The notes under the pieces: generated by a model
Database searches by the model: none
What the model was told of the DNA's origin: nothing
What the model saw: the letters and a program-made list of their open reading frames with translations, nothing else
Position numbers and translations under genes: made by a program
Shown here: positions 58,778 to 64,000 of the stretch, piece by piece
Layout of the letters: each line of letters starts with the position of its first letter
Position numbering within the stretch: position 1 is the first letter of the stretch
DNA from: Bisporella sp. PMI_857
Taxonomy: Eukaryota > Ascomycota > Leotiomycetes > Helotiales > Helotiaceae
NCBI GenBank assembly: GCA_021307315.1
Contig: JAJSPD010000010.1
Span: 62,001 to 126,000 of the forward strand
Reading direction: 5' to 3'
Length of the DNA stretch: 64,000 bases

Positions 58778-60489
58778 CTACTCCAAAGCCATCCTCGCAT
58801 CATCACCAATTCCCCAATCCACTTCCCTAGCCGTATGCGGCCTATCATCATCATCATTACTCTTTATGCTAAAACTACTCGTTCTACTTCTTGATCTCCG
58901 CCTCCTCAGGCTTCCTGCTTTGAAACTCGAGCTCTTGCTCTCGAAACTCTTGATACTTTCAGCATAGTCTTTCTTCGCTATAGGAGTTTCTGTCTGAGAG
59001 GGAGATGCAAAGCTATGGGAGTCATTGGCACTACTACTGCGGGTTGGGGTTGAGGAGGGTGTGATTTCGGTGCTGGGGGACACTTCTACGAGTTCGGCGT
59101 CGCGGTACCATTTGCGTCGACGGGTATAGCGGCCCCATCCATCTATGCCTCTACGACCATCTTTCCACTATAACGAGGCATCAGTAGACTGTCTGCTAAT
59201 TTTGTCGGCTTTGAACAAACCTTGTTATCGTAATATATCCATCCCATGCCTCCATTAGATACACCTTCCTTTGCATCTTTCCCGCCCTCTTCGAACGGCT
59301 TTGCACCTTCAACTAGCCACTGACCCCCTTCGGCCCACCGCCATCTTGCGCCACCACCCTCTACATCTGGTAACTCAAAATCGTCTTTTGCTGGAGCCGG
59401 ATTCAGATGTTCATCCGTCCATGCAGCTCGTTCATACGCGAATAAAGAAGTAGTCCAACCTAACCCTACCCATCTCCGTTGATTCTCATATATGATGAAA
59501 GTAAACCGAACGCCAGGTGCATCCGGCCGTCTCTTCGCTGCTGCTGTTGCAGCTAGAGTTGCCTCTTCTTGCAATGTCGACTTCTTGCGTGCAGGTAAGG
59601 GTGGTCCTTCAGGATCCTGTTTTCCAGGAGGTGTCATGACATCCGTGAAATGTAGACCAGTTACTACAGCGCATATCCGGCGAATAAGAGCTGACCTCCA
59701 TAAGATAGTTCTTGCTACCCGATTTGGCCGGGAGTGCCATGTTAGGAACAGTGTTCCGCCGACCAACACTAACCTTTTTGTGGTGATGATCTGAAAAGGA
59801 CGCAATGTAAGCACGATCCAAAGAGGTGTCACAAGTAAAATCCGAATTAGCAAGGTAGTTAGCGCAGGCCTGGTGGTCGCGGAGGTCGCTGTTCGTTGAG
59901 TGGAAAGGAAGTCTGTGAGCTCCAACAGAGGATCCAAAAGCACGTTACATCTTGAAGTGAAGACTTTCAGAGTTTCCACAATCTCGTCCAGGGTTTTCTG
60001 ATGTTTCGTATTTATGACTTCCGAGTCTTGTTTTTTGTGCCCCTTCTTCTGCTTCCCCCCAGTCCAGCCTGTTGATGAAAGCGGCGAGTATCTCCTGGAG
60101 TACATCCCCAAGATCAATGCCATCACTATTACCACCGGCCCAGCATATCTCATGACCACATCGCCATAAAGAGCTATGCCCCAAAAGCTAGCCACCAGCA
60201 AGAAGCTTTCCCAGGGATCGCCACTTGTCCATGTCAACAGCCCCGCAAGTTTATTGAGGGGTAATAGGAATGGATGCGAATATGCCAAAGCCCTTGTAAT
60301 CTGCGGCGGAGTTTGTATCAGCAATGGCGACTTTTGATGTACAAGTATCGTAGAACGCTGCTTGCTCGTCGCGGTCGAATGCGATAGCGTCACGGGAGAG
60401 AAGGAGGCATAGGTCGGAGGCTTCGGATCACTGTTTAACAGCGACGGATCGTCGACATCTCTTGCTGAGCCCGAAGTAGAATTCGACAT
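58778..60489 (-). CDS. Peroxisomal membrane peroxin with Pex24p/dysferlin domains (Pex28-32 group)
   Basis: Two exons, the intron near 59168-59221 joining YYDNK to WKDGRRGIDGWGRY. The N-terminal reticulon-like Pex24p region (LAYSHPFLLPLNKLAGLLTW, hydrophobic hairpins to about residue 280) is followed by the dysferlin DysF pair. DysFN is FTFIIYENQRRWVGLGWT; DysFC is WRWAEGGQWLVEG with YTRRRKWYRDAELVE. The C-terminal tail is Ser/Arg-rich and disordered. Members control peroxisome size and number at ER-peroxisome contacts. Housekeeping, intact. Confidence 0.88.
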
Positions 60490-61223
60490 TAAATCCAGCC
60501 AGGGTGTGTCCTGTGAGCATTATTAGGATTATAAAAATACCGTGTGGTGGCGGTGGTGTGCTCTGTGGGAGAGGCTGTGACGTACAAACGGCTCGAAAAC
60601 TGCCATTTACAATGCAGTCATTTACTCTACCGCCGAAAGGAACCTGTAACCACGCTTACCGGTCTATGCGGCGTGGCATACGCTCTGAAATAGTCTAGGT
60701 AGAGACAACAACGGGAGGCGTAGAAATTACATATTCTTTCGTGCAAAAGCAACCAATATTATTGATCAGTGATTATCCGCTTAAGGCAAAAATCAAGCGC
60801 GTGCTGGATTCCGGAGGAGGGCAGTACGCAATGACTCGGCTCGTCCCATTCACATGCACTTCCCCAGGATTCAGCCTTGTCCTCTCATAATCCCTTAGTA
60901 ACAGGTATCTGTTGACGGTTTTTGCATACGACATGCCACCGAAAGGGAAACTGTAAAAGCCTCTCAGTTTTTCTGGTCTATAAAGGTACAAAGATTAAGT
61001 TCACCATCAGCACCATACCTGCAATTCACCATCCCCATAGCGCCTCAGCCTCGTGTATAATCACGTGTTCTGCATTAAGGAAATATTTTGCCAAGTCGTT
61101 CCCACCTGTGATAGAGGCTTTCAAATACTAACCCTTCCTTATCATCAAAAAAAAAAAAACATCAACAACAACAACAACGACGTGCCCTTTCCTCTCATGA
61201 CACACCTGCCTGCTAACAGCAAG
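60490..61223. promoter_or_regulatory. Divergent promoter, peroxin / poly(A) polymerase
   Basis: Intergenic. An A-run and CAA-rich leader (61147-61180) precede the poly(A) polymerase start. Confidence 0.5.
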
Positions 61224-63876
61224 ATGTCGCGACAACCACCTCTTCCTCGAGGCCCACCTCCAAGAGGTCCTCCTCCTCCTTCTCTTCGCGATAACTATCG
61301 CCCTGGAAATGATAGACCTTACGACAATAACTACCGATCTAGCAGTGGTAATGTATATGGCGCCCCATATGGAGTCGACTACCCAAAGAACAATCAGTTC
61401 GATAGTTACGTCCCTCCACCACGCGATCGCGGACCTCCTGCATACCAATTTAGAGGCAACCGTCAAAGATCGCCTCCACGACGATATTCCCCTCCATACT
61501 CTCGTCCCAATACGCCTCCCCGCCACGGCAACCACGATCAAGGTGATCATTACCGGCCTGGCCCTGATGATTATCGCGGCCAGCAGGTACGAAATTCCCC
61601 CCACCCAAATATTGGACTGCCCGCTAATTTATCTGTAGAATGTTAACGATTTCTCCTTCCGTCATGATGCGCCACCTTCTATTGCAAGCCACCCAACAAT
61701 CGCTGATAGTTATGTGCCACGCCGAGATAATGCCTCTCAATGGAACGATAATGACAGAGTCAATGCGCGTCAACATATTGGTCCTCAACGCAGCGGATTT
61801 CGAGGTCGTGGTGGGCCAAGAATCGCCTCAGATCGAGCCTTTTTGAAGGTGAGTACTGTGCCATATTACAACTTTATGAATGGATCGTTGCTAACCTCAT
61901 ATGCAGGGAAATCGTGAGCCTACCCCAGAACTAATGAACGGTATGGTTGAAGATGAAAGTAAGGTCAAATACATTCCTATCCAAGACGTTTCAGACAGCT
62001 CTGAAGCAGAGATGGACATGTCAGAAGACGATGACGAGGCTACCGAGCCAAAGAAGAAGCAAGCCCGGATTACGAAGCCTTCCGCAGATGGAGACAGCGT
62101 TCCCAAATGGTCCAATCCTGATCCGTATTTTGCACTCCCACCTATCGACGAAACATCGCGCAGGAAGAAGGACGTCGTCAAGCTAATCAGAAAGGCACGA
62201 GTTGAAGCTGCGACAGCTAACAAGACGGGAGCCGCTGCGGCTGCCGACGATTTTATCGCTTTTAACTTTGGAGACGAACCTGATGACAAGGAAGTCTTGA
62301 AACAAGGGCCAGGAGTTGAAGGTGCTCCAACTGGACCACGAGCACAAAATAGCAAAGCAATCAATGATCGGAAGCTCAGTCAAAACGGCGCCCCTAAGCA
62401 ATCAAATTTGCAAACCGCATCGAACCCTGAATTAGGAAGCAGAAAGAGGACGATTCGCGATGAGATCAAAGATACTCCTACTCTCCATCAAGCACTTGCA
62501 GCTAACTCAGGTCTTCTTGAATCAGCACCAAATATTCACAGCCTTGGAAAGGGCAAGAAGCCGCCCTCTAATGGCTCGATTCAGCGTGAATGGGTTGGAT
62601 CAAAAACTCCATGGATTGACATTGATCACTGTGACACTGCCAAGATGGGCGTTTGGCTTCACAAGGAGATTGTTGATTTCTATTTGTATGTCAAGCCACG
62701 AAACTTTGAGGAATTCATCCGTGCCAAGTTAGTCGAAGACCTCCAACATAGAGTGCGATATGCTTTTGCAAGAGAAGGGGCCGACATTCTCACTTTCGGA
62801 TCATTTCCAGCTGGGCTTTAGTAAGTCTACATACCCTCTCTTCTCACTGCTCCCCTCGATCTGTAGATTGAAGCCTGCTAACCAAATCTACAGCTTGCCT
62901 ACGGCCGATATGGACCTTGTTTGTGTCTCGAATGAATATATGCAAGGTGGCCGCAAGATCATGGGCCAAACCAACTCAGCTGTTCGAAAGTTTGCTAACT
63001 GGTTGGAAAGAGAGAATCTTGTAGCTCCCAACTCTATGGAATGCATTTTGAAAGCCAAAGTGCCCCTAGTTAAATATGTCGACAGACTTACAGGTCTCAA
63101 AGTTGATATATCATTCGAAAACGACACTGGATTAGTCGCAAATAAGACTTTCCAAACCTGGAAGCAACAGCAACCTGCTATGCCTGTCATTGTCACACTG
63201 ATCAAGCATTTCTTGGCAATGAGGGGTCTAAATGAACCTGTCAATGGTGGTATTGGTGGTTTCTCGGTCATTTGTCTTGTTCAGAGTCTACTTAACATGT
63301 TGCCTCAGGTTGGTAGGGACCAGACCAAGCTTATGGTACCAGAACATCATCTCGGTGAAATCCTCATGGAATTCCTAGATTTATACGGTAACCAGTTCAA
63401 TTTCTTGACGACTGCTATTCAGCTCAATCCACACGGGTATTGCTCCAAGGCAGAGCTTGGCACTCTGCCATATAACAAGAATGGACCACGGCGTAAGTAA
63501 CATCCTCCTTAGGCGCCCATGAATTCAATAATAGATTGAACTAACAAAAGCTAGGCCCGAAAATTTGCATTATCGATCCTAATAGACCCGACAACGACAT
63601 TTCTGGTACGTTTTACATAGAATGTCTAGACCTCTACAAAGGACTTTACTAATATAGTTAGGCGGTTCTACGAACACACCAGCCATTGTACAAGCCTTTT
63701 CTAACGCATTCCGAGATTTGCAACAGAGAATGGCTTACTTACAGAGGGCGGAAAATCGTTCAGGTGAAAGTATTCTAAAGTGCATGCTGGGTGGAAACTA
63801 CAAATCTTTCGAGCTCCAACGCAAGCACCTTCGTCACGTTCATGAGAGGCTGTACGGTCCTGTCGACGACGAGTAG
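61224..63876 (+). CDS. TRF4: Trf4/5-type non-canonical poly(A) polymerase
   Basis: Six exons. A disordered Arg/Pro/Gly-rich N-terminus (RGG-like, acidic stretch DVSDSSEAEMDMSEDDDE) precedes the nucleotidyltransferase core. The catalytic motif GSFPAGLYLPTADMDLV is rebuilt across the intron near 62820-62893, giving hG[GS]...DhD; the third Asp is in LKVDISFEND. The central PAP-associated domain contains GGIGGFSVICLVQSLL and ILMEFLDLYGNQFNF, and the last exons carry PKICIIDPNRPDNDISGG. In yeast and fission yeast this is the TRAMP subunit that adenylates nuclear RNAs for exosome decay. The start at 61224 (MSRQPPLPRG) is preferred; 61197 is an in-frame alternative adding nine residues. Confidence 0.88.
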
Positions 63877-64000
63877 AATGTCTTCCCGCAACTACATACA
63901 TTTCTTTTTGGTTCGATAGGTAATCGCTGATCCTGGAGCAAGTTCTAACTGTATCATATGCGATAGGGTGGCGGTCTGATGATTTTAGGCGTACCGGACC

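Overview
The window is nuclear DNA of a filamentous ascomycete (Pezizomycotina). Genes are split by many 45-70 bp introns with GTAAGT-like donors. Recognisable families include UstYa-type oxidases, Zn2Cys6 regulators, LysM effectors, Dal5-type permeases, Pex24p/dysferlin peroxins and AA12 quinoproteins. A helotialean (Leotiomycetes) origin is a guess from gene style only. No tRNA, rRNA or CRISPR was found. Most gene ends given here come from reading frames carried across inferred introns. For eight genes I summed the exons and obtained a whole number of codons.

Layout. 0-6 kb: the 3' end of an aldoxime-dehydratase-like gene and a full ABCC transporter. 6.4-9.4 kb: a Ser/Thr-rich secreted protein built from symmetric micro-exons, and a PQQ-type sugar dehydrogenase. 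10.4-16 kb: housekeeping genes (oligoribonuclease, phosphoglucomutase) and an amino-acid permease. 17.2-20.8 kb: the most interesting locus. A UstYa-family (DUF3328) oxidase with both HxxHC motifs diverges from a secreted precursor-like protein. That protein carries four Tyr/Gly/Pro-rich repeats, each ending in a Lys-Arg (Kex2) site and separated by acidic spacers that end in Lys-Lys. This is the arrangement of a dikaritin-like fungal RiPP pathway with an unfamiliar core. A short possible secreted peptide ORF lies between them. 21.5-27.7 kb: a CE16-like esterase, a copper amine oxidase and an SDR. 28-33 kb: an F-box-like remnant, a small repeat protein, a GNAT and a Cys-rich secreted protein.

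33.7-50.7 kb: two similar divergent pairs, each an oxygenase facing a Dal5/ACS-type permease (TauD-like dioxygenase plus permease, and flavin monooxygenase plus permease). Between them lie two broken genes (an ankyrin fragment and an M3 metallopeptidase that has lost its HExxH), a LysM protein, and a large Pro/Gln-rich protein with five CxxC(Y/H) modules. 50.7-53.4 kb: a gene-free AT-rich stretch holding a complete 1,239 bp non-autonomous DNA transposon, with perfect 52 bp terminal inverted repeats and a 9 bp target duplication (Mutator-like size). 53.4-57.8 kb: a Zn2Cys6 regulator diverging from a 14-TM drug:H+ antiporter. 58.8-63.9 kb: housekeeping genes again (a Pex24p/dysferlin peroxin and a Trf4-type poly(A) polymerase).

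Overall, conserved genes bracket accessory blocks rich in secreted proteins, transporters and oxidative enzymes.
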